Shown here: one piece after another, positions 63,144 through 64,000 of the stretch
Position numbering within the stretch: the first letter of the stretch is position 1
Layout: each line of letters starts with the position of its first letter
From: Flavicella marina
GTDB taxonomy: Bacteria > Bacteroidota > Bacteroidia > Flavobacteriales > Flavobacteriaceae
DNA: 64,000 nt
Reading direction: 5' to 3'
NCBI RefSeq assembly: GCF_009193215.1
Contig: NZ_VYVA01000007.1
Span: 62,001-126,000 of the forward strand
Made by a program: the position numbers and the translations under genes
The notes under the pieces: generated by a model
The model's input: the letters and a program-made list of their open reading frames with translations, nothing else
The model's database searches: none
Told to the model about the DNA's origin: nothing

Positions 63144-64000
63144 ATGCATTCAGAAATTAGAAATCTTGAACCCAAAACTCTTTGGAATCATTTTTGCAAT
63201 ATCAACGCTATACCTCGCGCTTCAAAAAAAGAAGAAAAAATTGTAGCATTCATGGTAGCTTTTGGTAAAAAATTAAAACTAGAAACGACTACTGATGCTG
63301 TACAAAACGTAATCATCAGAAAACCTGCCACGAAGGGATTAGAAAATTGTAAAACTGTCGTTCTTCAATCTCATTTAGATATGGTGCACCAAAAAAACGA
63401 AACCACCGTTTTTGATTTTGCTACTCAAGGGATTGAGATGGAAGTGAATGATGGATGGGTACAAGCTAAAGGTACAACCTTGGGAGCAGACAATGGAATT
63501 GGTGTTGCTGCAATTATGAGCATTCTTTCCTCTACAGACATTCCACATCCACCAATCGAGGCACTTTTTACCATCGATGAAGAGACTGGCATGACAGGTG
63601 CCATGGAACTTCAACCAAACACTTTAACTGGAGCTATTTTATTAAATCTAGACACTGAAGATGATGATGAGATTTCAATTGGATGTGCTGGTGGAGTTGA
63701 TGTCACCGCAGCTTCTACTTTTAAAGAAGTTCTTCCAGTCTCTAATTCAACAGGGATTCATATTACCGTAAAAGGTTTACAAGGTGGGCATTCTGGTATG
63801 GATATACATAAAGGGTTAGGAAATGCAAACAAAATATTAAATAGAATTCTTTTACATCTCAACCAAAACATCGATTTCCAAATCGAAAAAATATCCGGTG
63901 GTAATCTTAGAAATGCCATCCCAAGAGAAAGTGAAACAACCCTTGCTATCCCGAATAGCACACTCTCTCTTTTCGCAAAAGAATTTTCAAAAATTCAAAC
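63144..64000 (+). CDS. pepD: Xaa-His dipeptidase (M20C family), N-terminal part
   Basis: The frame is open from ATG 63144 to the window edge (285 residues visible). It opens with NLEPKTLWNHFCNINAIPRASKKEEKI, the PepD start. The zinc-binding motifs of the M20 di-zinc peptidases are present: QSHLDMVHQK with the His and Asp, TTLGADNGIGVA with the bridging Asp, and FTIDEETGMTGAM with the catalytic Glu pair, then LDTEDDDEISIGCAGG. The lid domain starts near GIHITVKGLQGGHSGMDI. The enzyme hydrolyses dipeptides with C-terminal His, such as carnosine. The rest of the gene is outside the window. Confidence 0.95.
   Translation, partial: MHSEIRNLEPKTLWNHFCNINAIPRASKKEEKIVAFMVAFGKKLKLETTTDAVQNVIIRKPATKGLENCKTVVLQSHLDMVHQKNETTVFDFATQGIEMEVNDGWVQAKGTTLGADNGIGVAAIMSILSSTDIPHPPIEALFTIDEETGMTGAMELQPNTLTGAILLNLDTEDDDEISIGCAGGVDVTAASTFKEVLPVSNSTGIHITVKGLQGGHSGMDIHKGLGNANKILNRILLHLNQNIDFQIEKISGGNLRNAIPRESETTLAIPNSTLSLFAKEFSKIQ

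Overview
The window looks like chromosomal DNA of a marine-type member of the Flavobacteriaceae (Bacteroidota). It is AT-rich, has SusC/SusD and other TonB receptors, type IX secretion (T9SS) C-terminal tails, flavobacterial TAnnTTTG-like -7 boxes without Shine-Dalgarno sites, and typical housekeeping neighbourhoods (bamD-rpoZ-coaBC-DUF4835-recN; dapA-DUF6913). The genus cannot be fixed from the sequence alone. No rRNA, tRNA, CRISPR array, transposase or prophage gene was seen, and no gene-free stretch exceeds 300 bases.

Positions 1-22777 (+) are a polysaccharide utilisation locus (PUL): the end of a SusC receptor, SusD, two S1 sulfatases, a DUF6250-like lipoprotein, a GH88 unsaturated glucuronyl hydrolase, two paralogous right-handed beta-helix proteins (putative lyases), a DNRLRE/CBM96-like binding protein, two chondroitinase-ABC-type PL8 lyases (one with a T9SS tail), a T9SS-exported binding protein, and a TRAP transporter (dctPQM). 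Together they describe a route: sulfatases and lyases cut a sulfated, uronic-acid-containing glycan of glycosaminoglycan type, GH88 removes the unsaturated uronate, SusCD imports oligomers, and the TRAP system takes up small acidic products. Four promoters in this locus carry the same element: two C-rich CCCCCT repeats 23 bp apart, followed in three of them by a TAATTTTG/A box at exactly the same distance.

Positions 22911-27204 (+) hold a TonB receptor plus DUF4249 lipoprotein pair, then murQ and a DUF6095 protein. Positions 27201-46229 (-) are mostly conserved housekeeping and envelope genes: DinB, a polysaccharide flippase, wecB, two glycosyltransferases, a methyltransferase, YfhO, recN, DUF4835, coaBC, rpoZ, bamD, dapA, DUF6913, clpS, prmA, tpiA, a TlpA-like thioredoxin and a DppB-type permease. 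Positions 46348-55402 (+) hold uvrA, a LOG-family protein, an M1-peptidase-like protein fused to a beta-barrel, and a fused E1 alpha/beta 2-oxoacid dehydrogenase.

Positions 55469-62337 (-) hold a tandem array of six paralogous lipoproteins of unknown function, two of them identical, ending at a DUF2851 gene. The identical pair lies in a 1257-bp direct repeat that also copied the 3' end of the DUF2851 gene. Identity falls abruptly from almost perfect to about 91% inside the repeat, which suggests gene conversion. Three distinct lipoprotein promoters share an AACTAAGTGAAG-like element at a constant 27 bp from the -7 box. The window closes (+) with a nitroreductase and the start of an Xaa-His dipeptidase (pepD).
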